Shown here one piece after another: positions 33,070 to 44,640 of a stretch of DNA of 64,000 bases (positions are counted from its first letter, which is position 1; each line of letters begins with the position of its first letter). Made by a program: the position numbers and the translations under genes. Source of the DNA: Posidonia oceanica (taxonomy: Eukaryota > Streptophyta > Magnoliopsida > Alismatales > Posidoniaceae); assembly GCA_037176725.1 (NCBI GenBank), contig JAZBRS010000020.1, forward strand, positions 57,130,001 to 57,194,000, read 5' to 3'. Below the pieces are notes generated by a model. It was not told the origin of the DNA, ran no database searches, and saw nothing but the letters and a program-made list of their open reading frames with translations.

Positions 33070-34128
33070 CTACTGATAGTACTTCTTGAGGTAGCATAGG
33101 TTGACGGGCTCAGACTGCTAGACCTGATCCATATCCTCAAGAGTGACGGCGCCACCCGAAAAGACTTGTTTGACCACAAAAGGGGCCGCGTCTGTTAGGT
33201 CAGAATTTCCCTCGACCATCAGGCAAGTGAATGGCGCACAGAACAAGGTCCCCCCGATTGGAATCCTCTTGGCTGAACTTTCTTCAAGTATGATCTAGCC
33301 ATTCGCTTCTGGTAGCAGTGAGCATTATGCATAGCTTGCAGCCTGTGCTCATCAATCAGATTTAGTTGGACGCAGCGGTCTTCGACCCATTCTGCTTCTT
33401 CCAACTCAGCTTCGCGTAGGATCCGCAGTGACGGGATCTCTACCTCGATAGGCAGCACCGCCTGCATGCCATACACCAGAGAGTATGGGGTGGCTCCTGT
33501 TGAAGTCCGGACAGATGTCCTATACACCTAGAGTGCGTAAGGAAGCTTGTCGTGCCAGTCCTTGTGGGTTTCCGCCATCTTCTTTAGGATTTTGACCAGG
33601 TTTTTGTTGGCGGACTCCACTGCACCATTCATCTGCAGTCGATAAGGCAAGGATCTATGGTGTTTGATGCTGAAGCTCTACAGATAGTCTTCAATCCTCT
33701 TAGCAATGAAATTTGTGCCGTTATCAGAGATGATCGCATGCAGGACCCCATACCGAGCAATGATATTGTTCCTAATGAACTTTTTTATAGCCACGGCAGT
33801 TATTGTCTTGTAAGAGGTCGCTTCCACCCACTTGATAAAGTAATTAATCGCTACCAGAATGTAACGATGACCATTGGAAGTTGCAGGGTGGATGGCGCCA
33901 ATGACATCAATCCCCCAGGTGGAGAAGGGCCATGGCGACGACATGCTATGCAATTCTTGAGGGGGCGCCTGAATAAAGTTGCCATGCACTTGGCAGTTGT
34001 GGCATCTACGCACAAACCGGCAGCAGTCTGCTTCCATAGTTAGCCAAAAGTATCCTTGAAGCATTATCTTCTTGGCCAGGAGGACGCCATTCATGTGCGG
34101 GCAGCAGGTCCCTGCATGCACCTGAAGC
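33070..34128 (-). pseudogene. pol: Integrase, element 2 (catalytic triad kept)
   Basis: Minus-strand integrase from the zinc region (HAGTCCPHMNG, CHNC) through WGIDVI, IISDNGTN and VESANKN to the terminal LKKYYQ stop at 33070-33072. All three DDE residues are present, unlike element 1. Stops interrupt the frame after EDYL and at LPYAL (TAG for Trp), and an indel lies near 33265 before the C-terminal part. The N-terminal codons were separated from the rest of pol when element 3 inserted at 34128. Confidence 0.9.
34124..34128. repeat. Target-site duplication of element 3 (left copy)
   Basis: GAAGC, repeated exactly at 43785-43789. Joining the flanks restores the pol sequence as seen in element 1 near 16255. 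Confidence 0.95.
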
Positions 34129-34798
34129 TATGGATGTGGAATTTGGGGGAGGTGGTGTTTAAGTTGAAGATGCCAGTGCTTCCATGACGTCGACAGCTTT
34201 GTTGTGATCACCACTCGCCTTTGGGTAGGCAAGACACCTGGGGGTAGATGATGAAGCTGTGAGTACTCGAATCACTGGATTGACGGCAGGATGTCGTCCA
34301 GCGGCTCCTTCATGTTATGTAAGCAATTTCCTTTCCTTCAAAACAAATGAGAATAAAAGATGTAGATTAGTTCAAGTGTAGTAAATGTTAATAAAAGTAG
34401 ATAGAAAATAACATAAGCAATTAAACCTAATACTAACCGGGGGTTGTTCCCCGCATGCATATGCTATGGGTCCTATTCTAAGGAATGCAATATGAGATAA
34501 AAAGATTGGAAGATACTCCCTTCACCCTCATGCTATTTGCAGTGGAGTAGAAGTGGGGGCACGGTCGAAGCTTCGGCTAGGCTCGAGATCTCTGGGATCG
34601 TAGTTGGGTTGTAGTGATCTCTGGGATCTTGGGTTTCTCTAGATTGAGGGTGGAGACTAGGGCTTCTGGCTTGGAAACTCTAGCTATTTGAAGGTGGAAG
34701 CTCAAAACCCTAAAAACCTAAAGAGAATTCTTTCTGACCTGACTGAGGGGGCTCTCTCTCTCAAAGTTCCGACCATCAAAACACTGGCCTAGGGGGTC

Positions 34799-34806
34799 TA
34801 TTTATA
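34799..34806 (-). promoter_or_regulatory. TATA box in element 3 3' LTR
   Basis: TATAAATA on the minus strand, preceded by AGAGTC and followed by GACCCCC. It is the best TATA match in the LTR and is in the right orientation for element transcription. A start about 30 bases downstream, near 34770, is expected. Confidence 0.7.
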
Positions 34807-34865
34807 GACTCTAGGGGTGTGAGGACGGTTGGAGTTCAGAAAATTCTAGAAAAGTGGCAGTTAGT

Positions 34866-35365
34866 TTGAGTCACCAGTTGGAGCAGCGCCTAAACCTAGC
34901 AACCGCTTGGTCAAAGTGTGGGAAGACCCGGGAACGAGGCCACGATAGTTAGTCGCCGATTGAGGTGGCGCCTAACAGTTGGGGTGATCATGTGAAATAA
35001 CCGTGGTAAAGAGGTTCGAAGGAGACCATGATTGTTAGTCGCCGCATGTAGTAGCGCCTAATAGTCAAGGATCGTGGAGAAGACCGAGGCAGTTCTGCAA
35101 CCGTCTAGTCGCCTGGTGAGGTGGTGCCTAAATGTTGAGGGGTTAGTGGGAATTGACCGTGGAAAAGCAACTACCAGAGTGGTTATGACTTGTTAGTCGC
35201 CCCTTTGGATGACGTCTACAATAGTCACCTGATGATGAGGCGCCTATCCGGGTCACCTCCTCAGTTGGCTACAAAGTAGCTCGCTTGTTGGAAGGACGTC
35301 CGTCTTAGTCGCCTCCTTAAATGGCACCTATGTTGGTCGCCTCCTCAGCAGGCAACTAATAAGCT
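34866..35365. repeat. AGTCGCC...GGCGCCTA inverted repeats in element 3 LTR
   Basis: Six to eight degenerate units in which TTAGTCGCC pairs with GGCGCCTAA across 8-10 bases. The clearest is at 34949-34975. The right LTR has the same cluster at 42958-43450. Related words recur in the interior near 41100-41240 and 41895-41965. Confidence 0.65.
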
Positions 35366-35712
35366 CAGGTCATTTCCAGCCCTATTTTCTAAGTTTTGGC
35401 AAGAGAAACAAGATAGAAGGCCGGGAAACTGCAGATAGTCTATGAAATCAAGAAGGCATCTCTATTAACTCAAATCTGCCACAGATCTGAGTAGAAATAA
35501 AGGATATTCAGGGTACTCGGACTTGCCACGAGTCTGAGTGAGTTGGCTCTGCCACAGCTAACAACCTGAGTTAAGGTAGGATCAAGTGATGCTTGAAGAA
35601 ATCAAGGAAGATCTAGAAAATGTGTTGTTAAGTCTTAGACATGTGATCTTTGATGCCTCAGAAGTCCCTGTCCTCTATGAACTCTGGGAAATGCGAAAAT
35701 GGGATATCTACA

Positions 35713-35725
35713 GATGCCCCTCCTT
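35713..35725 (-). other. Element 3 polypurine tract
   Basis: AAGGAGGGGCATC on the minus strand abuts the LTR start TGTAG. It is almost the same as the polypurine tracts of elements 1 and 2. Confidence 0.85.
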
Positions 35726-38364
35726 GGAGTTGATCTTGGAACAAGATTGAGTCCAAGGTAAGAACAAATGTCCCATTGAGCATTTCTTGAAAAGGGGAGC
35801 TCCACCTCAAACGATCCACCACAAGGGATGAAGGAAGATAATAATAAAAAAAAGAAGAAGGGGTGAACGGACTCGGTGTCGGGAGATTGCCGAACGACCG
35901 AGTGGTTCGATTAATTGCCGTCATATTGAAGACTGAGGCATGGAGGGGTCAAGTCGGTTTCGGAACTATGTGTCGCAGCCGATGTCGAGACCTGTCAACC
36001 ATGTAGAGATGTACTTCAATGGGGCAGAAGCTAGGGAGGAAAACCATGGGGTGTGACCCTTACACGATCGAAAATGAGTGCTCTTGTGGCGTCATGTTTG
36101 AGACTTTACTCGGATTGGAATTGATAGAAGGATTGGTAGGAACTAGGTTGGCTTTAGGAGAATCACATGTCCTAAGTTTTCTAACACTTTTGAAGAACAA
36201 TGCTCCATCTGTGCTCCACTTCCAATGATATGAGAAAATGCATGGATGCATGATTCAAGTAGACAAATGCAAATGCAACATACGATGCAATGAATGGTCC
36301 ATATGCTAGGTTAGGCCGGCAGGATACGGTTGGTCCCAAACCATATAGACATATGCAAAATGGATGAATGCAATTCGTTGTGATCAAGTGTTTTCCGTCC
36401 TTGAGTGTGACCAGCACTCTCGGGAAAGGACTGTCGTCCCACAGCTTGACTTGGCAAATAAAGGAGTTCTATGATTAGAAAACCGGGTGAGGGAGTGAAC
36501 CCTTCCTTTGCCAAATCAGGGTTTGCCTTTTAGTCAAAGTGGGTGTGCCTTTGCACACTTTATGAGCCCTTTAGGTGTGAGCTCATTCTTTATGTTGTAA
36601 GCTTTGTACCTGCACACTTAACAAAAGACGTTAGTAATCACAGGTGAACCTTTCCCAGTTCCTAGGGCGATTGACTAAGTTATACTTGTGTATGAGATAA
36701 AGTAATCCCTTAATCAATACTACTTGAGAACTAGGTGGAGGGAATTAGTCTTGGCCTCAGCTGAGAGATGGAAAATCGGAGCCCAGTAGACGCTGATTGT
36801 GAGTCATACGTAGATGCTCTAAAGATTATTGCAAAAGCAATGTCTTTGTTGAGAAAAACGCACCCAAGCCATGAGACACGCTTGAGTAGGACGCTGAGTT
36901 CAAATCCGAGGTGAAATGATTGCTGCATCACCAGCCAGAATAATTCTAGTTTTCCTACTTATTAAGTTTTCACTTGTATGTAGGGTGGATGGTGCTTCTT
37001 TTTGGTTGGTTTTCTTGGATTTTTTCAATTTTTTTAGACTTTCCAATTTTTTGGTATTTTTGGCATTCTAATTTTTCAGTGTTTTGGGATTTTCTGATTT
37101 TTTTTTTTGAGATTTCTGATTTTTTTAGTAGTTTTGAGATTTCTGATTTTTTTAGTAGTTTTTGGATTTTCTGATTTTTTTGGTAGTTTTCGGATTGATG
37201 AGTGCAGTTACAATCTTCTTACTTAGAGATTTTGCAGTATTGCCTTATATTATCTAGGGTGAGAGAACTTTCCCTTCTAACATGCTTAGTCTTTTAAGAA
37301 CTTGGGACCTCATCCTAGCCTTAGTTTGATTGTTGTCTTCTTTATTTACTCAGTCCCTGAACTTCTAGGATTCCCTGCCCCCTGCCTGTGAGTAAGATAG
37401 GTGGAGGAGGTTTGAAGTGCAGTAAGCTCTCGACTTTGGCTTAGGTCTTGAGTTCCACTTGCCTTTCCTTGGCCCTTAATGCGTCTTTCTTGGATTTATG
37501 CTTTAGGTTCATTGACAGCTTTTGCTATGTTCATTTTCCGCTCTTTGGACAGCTCTTTGCTGACCTCTTTCAGTTGGACAGTTTCTTTTACTGTCTCTTT
37601 TCATTTGTTCCTCACTTGGACAGCTTCTTTGCTGCCTTCTTTTCTAGACACTTTCTAAGTTATTTGGCAAGCGGTTCGTACCATAAGCCTTTGCTCCGAG
37701 CTTGCCTTTCTCTTACCTCCCCATGCAAGTGTATGTGCAGACAGGACAAGGTTGAGGTTACCCTAGTTGTTCAGTTCCTTTTCTATTTAGGATGCAACTT
37801 TCTTTCCTTGGCTAGGATTCCGTCTTTGCCTCTTTCTAGAGTTTAGCATGCTAATTAAGGGTGTACTGTATGTAACTCCCACGGATCTGAAGATGTCTTC
37901 AGACTGTCACAACAAGTGGTTGGACCTTCCCTGGGTGTTACAGTCTCTGCTTGGGAAACCTTAGATAATATTTTGGCAATGTTGCTTAGTACTCTAAGTT
38001 ATCAGGTATAGTCCACACTCATCAGTCATTTTTATTTATTTTTATAGTCTAACTTAGCATTAATGATAAATAAAAACAGAGTACTAAAAGAAAAATGTCT
38101 TATTTACAAGTTTTAATTGAATTAACCACTGCCCTCAGTCGGGTTCAGTAGAACTTTGCACCTCCCTCCCTAGATGAGGGGGCTTACCTAAGGGGTGACT
38201 GTGGAAGTCTGCCCCTGGCGTTAAGTGGTCAGGTGCTTGTGGTGCATGTTCTTGTCTTTCTTTTGGTTTGCACCCTGTCCTTGCTTTCAGAGGGTCAGAG
38301 TCGGACTCGTTCTGACCTGTTCCAAGCAGTGTGCCCCTGGTAGCTTTGTTTAGGAGTGAGGCTA
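35726..38364 (-). other. Element 3 3' non-coding region
   Basis: About 2.6 kb where pol would lie in an autonomous element. No pol motif is found in any frame given. It has a low-complexity stretch of TTTTCTGATTTTTT repeats (36990-37195) and short decayed ORFs only, including one at 38135-38368 just past gag that may be a frame-shifted gag tail. Confidence 0.75.
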
Positions 38365-40796
38365 TCAAATGTCCTCCTCCTCTTGAAGTGTGGCTGTCGA
38401 TGTGCTCCGTAGTAACCTCTCCTTCATGAACACAGTGCTCATGACTGCCCCTAGTGTGTCCTCTTGTAGGATCCGGCGGTTTGGAGGAGAATCAGCTCTT
38501 GCTTGTGCTGCTTGGAGAGCTTGGCAGAGTGAACTGAGTGCAGCTTCTGCTTTATACCAGTCTGAATCCACATACTCATCATACACACGTGACAGGTCTT
38601 CTTCTATTAAGTCCTGGATTATCCGAGAGTCCACTGCCTTTTCATTGTACCAGTCTAGGTCAGTGTACTCATCATAGATGGGTGAGCAACCTTCCTTTGT
38701 TAAGTCCTGGAGTACATGGGAATCAAGGTCCCCTTTGCTGGATGGGCTCTGCTCTAGATCTGCTGGTACGCACTGGATGGACGCGAACTCAGCCCGAGCA
38801 GCTGATAAGATGATCTCTGCATCTGCATGATCTACTCGGTAATTGAACAAAGGCTCTTGATGTATCTGCATCACTTGTTGGTCCCCTTGTTGAGCCGCCT
38901 TTAGTCTGGCTTTGAGGTCAGACCACATGATCTCACCCTTGTCGTTAAGATTGTGTATCTTGTCTTTGACAGTGAAGCATTCTTCAAGGGTGTGCCCATT
39001 GTTCTGATGATAAGGGCAGTGCTTGGTCATACTAGCATTTGGATAGCTTGGACTGGGCTCGGGGAGCTGTAAATCTCCACTCTCAACCAGCATCCTGAAT
39101 GTATCGGGGATTGATTCAGGAAGTGGAGGATAGTTTTGCCTCTGAGGGCCTTTGTAGCTTCGTGGAGGAGGAACATTGTGATAGTTCTTCTACCCCTGTT
39201 GTTGCCCCTAGTATCTTTGCTGGGCATGTACTGGATAATCAGGTGGCTGTTGTTGTTGGTGTTGCATTGACTGCACTAACTGCCCCTGGTACTGCGCTGA
39301 TTGGCTCAGGTATTGCTTTGGTTGATACTGGGTAAGTTGCCCTTTGGCCAGGAGTGATTGCTCAAACTGGTATTGGCCCTTCTGCTTCTGCTGGATTGAG
39401 ACCTATGCCATGTCACCAGTGATCCCTTCAAGTGTATAGCCAGTGCCCTTCTTTTTGCCCCTTCCCTCGAGCTCTAAGAATGGTAGATCCTCTTTGTGAC
39501 GAAGGATCCTTGCAACGCATTTGTGTAGCTGAGGGTATGTTTGGAGGTCACTCATTAGTAGCCCTGTTCTGAGTGCTCCTGTAGCGTTTCGGGCGATGAT
39601 CTCGACTGCTTGGCTTTCAGGAATATGGCATTTAGATCTTGCAGCCATGTCCCTCCATCTACTTGCAAAAGTAGCAAACTCCTCATCAGGTTTCATCTTT
39701 TCAGCGAGGAGGTCGCTCATTGTAGGCTCATGCTGGATGCGATGGACATATTGGTGCAGAAATTTCTCCTGGACCATCCTGAAGTCACTGAGATCATATG
39801 CTGTGAGCGTGTTGAACCATCCCAGTGCTTCTCCTTTCAAGCTTTTGAAGAAGAGATAGATTATAAGCCCATTGTCGTATTGATAGGGCAGAGTATCCAT
39901 GGCAAATGTGGCTAGGTGGCCCCTAGGATCCTCTGTTCTACTATATTTCCTCATTTTTGGCATTTTGAACTCAAGTGGAAGAACAAAATGAGGAAATTTT
40001 GTCGTGTCAAACCCTATTGGTGCTTTATGCGTAACTCCCGCCTCTGTTAGTGCCTTAGAGATCATTCTCTTGATGTCCTGTCCCGGCATGGCTTGTTGTC
40101 CCTGGTTTAGGTGCCCATGGTTTTGGTGGAACGGTGGTGATAGAAGGTCGTATGGTGGAGAGAAGGGTTGGGTTTGATGTGAAGTGTAGTATAATTGTGC
40201 GTTAGCGGAAGTTTGTTGTGGATGGAAGAACGATGATGGAAGTGGAGTAGGGTAGTATTGTGTATTAGCGGGAGGTTGTGGTATGTATTGGGTTGTATAT
40301 GGCGGAGTTGGATGGATGTAAGGGTAGGTTGGTGTTGCATGGTATTGTGTGAATGAATTTTGAGTAGGGAAGTTCATAGTGGGGCTTGGTGGCATGTTGT
40401 ATGCATAGGCGTGAGTAGGCGTGGTTAATGGTTTTGGTGAGGTTTTAGGAAAGAAGGTTGGTGGGCGAATGGAATTTGCGGGCTCCTAAACGAGGGGTGG
40501 TGGTGTGCCAAAGGTCGATAGATCTCATTAGCCGCTTCCTCAGATAGATAAAGAGCGGTCGTTGTAGGCACTACTTGGGAGGTCACCCCGGGAATTGTAT
40601 GCTCAAACAGGGTACTCCGAGGTCGGGAGTGGCTTATTTCTCTTTCTTCTTCAAATGATTGGCCCATCGCTTGTGAGAAATTAGGGGTCTCTGGCTCCTC
40701 TGTTTGTGAAGTTGAAGCTCTGAATAAGAACCCATGTGGGCCTTGACTTTGTTGCGCCATGGAGGTAGAGGTAGACGATGTGCCACCGAATTCCAT
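38365..40796 (-). pseudogene. gag: gag of element 3, broken
   Basis: Capsid protein of the gag-only element. The start is ATG 40796 or the inner ATG at about 40760 (MAQQSQGP), which resembles the MAQY start of element 1. A frameshift lies between about 40460 and 40425. The next open part (40395-39403) has a Pro/Tyr/Gln-rich N-terminus, then the gag core with FPHFVLPLEFKMPKM, DPRGHLATFAMD, LKGEALGWFNTL and FASRWRDMAARSKC. TAG at 39403 and two or more stops in a Gln-rich linker interrupt it. The last part (39093-38365) has a CPYHQNNGHTLEEC knuckle (CX2HX4HX4C) and an acidic tail. Confidence 0.88.
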
Positions 40797-42193
40797 TACA
40801 AGGTTTGCTTTTTTTTTCTCTCTTTGTCTTTTTCTTTTGTCTTTTTTTTACTTTTGCTTTTGCTTTTGCTTTTCTTTTTTTTTCTCTTTCTTTTTTCTTC
40901 TTTTCATCTTTTTTCCTTTAAGTTATTACAAACTATTACAAGAGATTGAAGAAGAAGAAATTACAGACTCGATACACTAGTTAATATAGACTTGATTAAA
41001 TAAAGGGAAAATAAACAGGAAAAGAAACAGTCTGTGCCTGCAACTTTGTGAACAGTAATATATAAAATCCTTGCAATCAAGGCACCGAAACGAAGCTTTT
41101 TTCCTACAGTCGCCTGTGTGACGGGTGGCCAAACAAGTCGTGGGTTTACCAGGCAACTGAGCGAGGCGCCTTCTGAACAAGCGACTATGCCTCTTGTTCA
41201 GTCAGCAAACTGGGTCTGTCTTGGACAGACCACGCAACAGTTAGGAAAGAAAAGAATACAAGTTGCAGGCAGATCGCTGTTTTTACTGTTTAGGTGGTTA
41301 GTTAGTTAATTAATTAGTTAAACCTGTGTGTTTATACTGAATGGGATTTGTTGGCTTATAGGTACTCCTCCTTGACCTTCCTTAGGGTCCACCAAGAGGG
41401 CCTAGATGGGGGGCTTGTCTCTCTAAAGAGGGACCCTCCACCTAGGATTCTGTCCTTAGGCTCGGTACTTAATCAAACCACAAAATAGTAAATAAATATA
41501 AAATATTAAAGTGTAAGTATCTACTGAGGGTTATCTTTGACTCAGGGAGAAGGAGGAGTCAAAGATAACTACTTAGGACACCTCAAGATCTTGATCTAGC
41601 TATCACAATTAACACTGAGTATGGGAGAGCGACTTGCACTGGCCCGGGTTCGCTCAGGTTAATTGTTCTAACTAGAGGAAGATTTCCTCAAGGAACTTTT
41701 ACTTTAATATATAAACAAATTAGTTTCCACCTTAAGGGTGGACATAAGAAAACCTAGAAATAGTTAAAAAACTAAAACATAGTGGACAGGAAGAATTGTT
41801 TTTAATTAATTTTTTTTTATGCTACTGCAGATCTTAAAAATACAGCACAAATTACAAAAAACAATAATAATCTGTAGTATAAACAGACTTAGGATGTGTC
41901 ACCCGTTAGAGTGGCGCCCCCGTCAGTCGCCTCCTGGAGGTGCGACTTGTACAGGCGCTCCTTGGACGGGCGGCTCAGTGCCAAAGTCTCCTAACCTTAA
42001 TAAAATAGTCCCAACTGTCGAAGCCAGGGGTTTTACTAACGTCAAAATCAGTAAAAAAACAACAAAAAGTTTGGGGTATCGTGAAAAACCTACTCGCACG
42101 ATTTCCAAACTGAAAACAACACTTAGATCTACAAAATAAAAGGGAAGAAGGAAAGGAATTAGCTTACATTACATGGAGGTTGGCTAAAATCGA
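40797..42193 (-). other. Element 3 untranslated leader
   Basis: About 1.4 kb between primer site and gag. It holds a T-rich run on the plus strand (40805-40925), AT-rich stretches, and AGTCGCC/GGCGCC words near 41100-41240 and 41895-41965. No credible ORF. Confidence 0.7.
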
Positions 42194-42211
42194 GTCCCAC
42201 CATGATCGCCA
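42194..42211 (-). other. Element 3 primer-binding site
   Basis: On the minus strand TGGCGATCATGGTGGGAC follows the LTR end (CATCCATA) after GAAG. It starts TGG and shares TGGCGA...TGGG with the primer site of element 1. The tRNA was not identified. Confidence 0.65.
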
Positions 42212-42215
42212 CTTC

Positions 42216-43784
42216 TATGGATGTGGAATTTGGGGGGGGGGGGGGTGTTTAAGTTGAAGATGCCGGCGCTTCCACGACGTCGACAGCTTTGTTGTGATCG
42301 CCACTCGCCTTTGGGTAGGCAAGACACCTGGGGGGAGATGATGAAGCTGTGAGTACTCGAATCACTGGATTGACAGCAGGATGTCGTCCAACGGCTCCTT
42401 CATGTTATGTAAGCAATTTCCTTTCCTTCAAAACAAATGAGAATAAAAGATGTAGATTAGTTCAAGTGTACTAAATGTTAATAAAAGTAGATAGAAAATA
42501 ACATAAGCAATTAAACCTAATACTAACCGGGGGTTGTTCCCCGCATGCAGATGCTATGGGTCCTATTCTAAGGAATGCAATATGAGATAAAAAGATTGTT
42601 TGATACTCCCTTCACCCTCGTGCTGTTTGCAGTGGAGTAGAAGTGGGGGCACGGTCGGAGCTCCGGCTAGGCTCGAGATCTCTGGGATCGTAGTTGGGTT
42701 GTAGTGATCTCTGGGATCTTGGGTTTCTCTAGATTGAGGGTGGAGACTAGGGTTTCTGGCTTGGAAACTCTAACTGTTTGAAGGTGGAAGCTCAAAATCC
42801 TAAAAACCTAAAGAGAATTCTTTCTGACCTGACTGAGGGGGCTCTCTCTCTCAAAGTTCCGACCGTCAAAACACTGGCCTAGGGGATCTATTTATAGACT
42901 CTAGGGGTGTGAAGACGGTTGGAGTTCAGAAAATTCTAGAAAAGTGGTAGTTAGTTTGAGTCGCCGGTTGGAGTGGTGCCTAAACCTAGCAACCGCTTGG
43001 TCAAAGTGTGGGAAGACCCGGGAACGAGGCCACGATAGTTAGTCGCCGATTGAGGTGGCGCCTAATAGTTGGGGTGATCGTGTGAAATAACCGTGGTAAA
43101 GAGGTTCGAAGGAGACCACGATTGTTAGTCGCCGCATGTAGTAGCGCCTAATAGTCAAGGATCGTGGAGAAGACCGAGGCAGTTCCGCAACCGTCTAGTC
43201 GCTTGGTGAGGTGGCGCCTAAATGTTGAGGGGTTAGTGGGAATTGACTGTGGAAAAGCAACTGCCAAAGCGATTATGACTTGTTAGTCGCCCCTTTGGGC
43301 GACGTCTACAGTAGTCGCCTGATGATGAGGCGCCTATCCGAGTCACCTCCTCAGTTGGCTACAAAGTAGCTCGCCTGTTGGAAGGACGTCCATCTTAGTC
43401 GCCTCCTTAAATGGCACCTATGTTGGTCACCTCCTCAGTAGGCAACTAATAAGCTCAAGTCATTTCCAGCCCTATTTTCTAAGTTTTGGCTAGAGAAACA
43501 AGATAGAAGGCCGGGAAAATCAAGAAGGCATCTCTGTTAACTCAAATCTGCCACGAATTTGAGTAGAAATAAAGGATATTCAGGGTACTTGGACTTGCCA
43601 CGAGTCTGAGTGAGTTGGCTCTGCCACAGCTAACAACCTGAGTCAAGGTAGGATCAAGTGATGCTTGAAGAAATCAAAGAAGATCTAGAAAATGTGTTGT
43701 TAAGCCTTAGACATGTGATCTTTGGTGCCTCAGAAGTCCCTGTCCTCTATGAACTCTGGGAAATGCGAAAATAGGATATCTACA
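42216..43784 (-). mobile_element. Element 3 5' LTR (1569 bp)
   Basis: Starts TGTAGATATCCTATTTTCGC at 43784 and ends CCACATCCATA at 42216. TATA box TATAAATA at 42889-42896. A G run of about 13 at 42231-42245 differs from the other LTR. Only scattered substitutions separate it from 34129-35712, so the insertion is fairly young. Confidence 0.92.
42889..42896 (-). promoter_or_regulatory. TATA box in element 3 5' LTR
   Basis: TATAAATA on the minus strand, conserved with 34799-34806. Transcription would run toward the primer site and gag. Confidence 0.72.
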
Positions 43785-43789
43785 GAAGC
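43785..43789. repeat. Target-site duplication of element 3 (right copy)
   Basis: GAAGC, identical to 34124-34128. Confidence 0.95.
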
Positions 43790-44640
43790 ATCAGCGTATC
43801 AGCCTCTGATTTGTTCATGCAGCGCAGGAGCATTTGATTGTATGATCTTCTGTACAACTGTCCCGCCCCTAATACATACTTTGACGCCAGGCACGTCAGA
43901 GTTCTTTTGTCTGCTACTGAGGTACCGGGTGGAAAGCTGCCAGACTCCAGGAAAGCTTTTATATCTTGATACTAGGGCTGCTCCTCTGTTGGATCTACCT
44001 CTTCTATGTTCATACAGTGCGTAGGCTGCTCTATGCGAGTAACAGATACATCCACTGTGCTGTCTTAGGTATGCTGAGCCAGGACACCAAGGTTGCTAAC
44101 GCATCTGCATATGCGTTCCTTGCTCGGTTCATGTATGTGAAGCAGATGCTCGCAAATTGTTCTATCAGCTTCAGCAGGTGTTAATGATATGGCAGTAGCT
44201 TTGGATCTTTCGTCTTCCACTCGCCATTGACTTGAGAAATCACCAGCATAGCATCGCCATGCACCAGCAGCTTCTGCACCTCGTGCTCGAGGGCAACATT
44301 CAGTCCTAAGATGCATGCCTCATACTCTACTTCGTTGTTGGTGCATCTGAAGGTCAGCTTCCTGGGGAAGGGAATCATTTGTCCCTGAGGCATTGTCAGC
44401 ACTGCGCCTATGCCTCGACCTTTCTTGTTCACAGCACCATCAAAGTATAACTGCCATTGCTCCTGATCTTCAGGATCTTTATCTTCAGAGTCCTCCATTG
44501 CAAACAGAATGTCTTCATCTGAGAACTGCGTCTGGAGTGGCTGATATTCAGGCAAAGGGAGATCAGCAAGATGGTCTGCCATAGCTTGGCCTTTCATAGA
44601 CTTCTGAGTGACAAAGGTGATGTCGTACTAAGACAGTAGC
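43790..44640 (-). pseudogene. pol: Second RNase H and integrase N-terminal link, element 2
   Basis: Minus-strand continuation of pol. The open part 44597-44181 has LADLPLPEYQP, WQLYFDGAVNKK, CTNNEVEYEACI and LLVHGDAMLVISQ, the archaeal-type RNase H with its acidic residues kept. A stop after LLPY (TAA near 44183) and further stops break the rest. It is cut at 43790 by element 3, and integrase resumes at 34128. Confidence 0.87.

Larger units (their letters stand above)
34129..35712 (-). mobile_element. Element 3 3' LTR (1584 bp)
   Basis: On the minus strand it starts TGTAGATATCCCATTTTCGC and ends CCACATCCATA, giving TG...TA termini. It is nearly identical to 42216-43784. It contains a TATA box (34799-34806) and several AGTCGCC...GGCGCCTA inverted repeats (34866-35365). 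Confidence 0.92.
34129..43784 (-). mobile_element. Element 3: gag-only non-autonomous Tat-type LTR element, 9.66 kb
   Basis: Two LTRs (34129-35712 and 42216-43784), a minus-strand polypurine tract (35713-35725), a primer site (42194-42211) and a perfect GAAGC duplication define it. The only protein region is gag (38365-40796). No protease, RT, RNase H or integrase motif appears in the 6.5 kb interior. It inserted into the pol gene of element 2, between the second RNase H and integrase. Confidence 0.93.

Noticed and set aside
35726..38364. A decayed pol gene in element 3
   Set aside because: No YVDD, DDE, RNase H or protease pattern is visible in any listed frame. The sequence is T-rich and repetitive.
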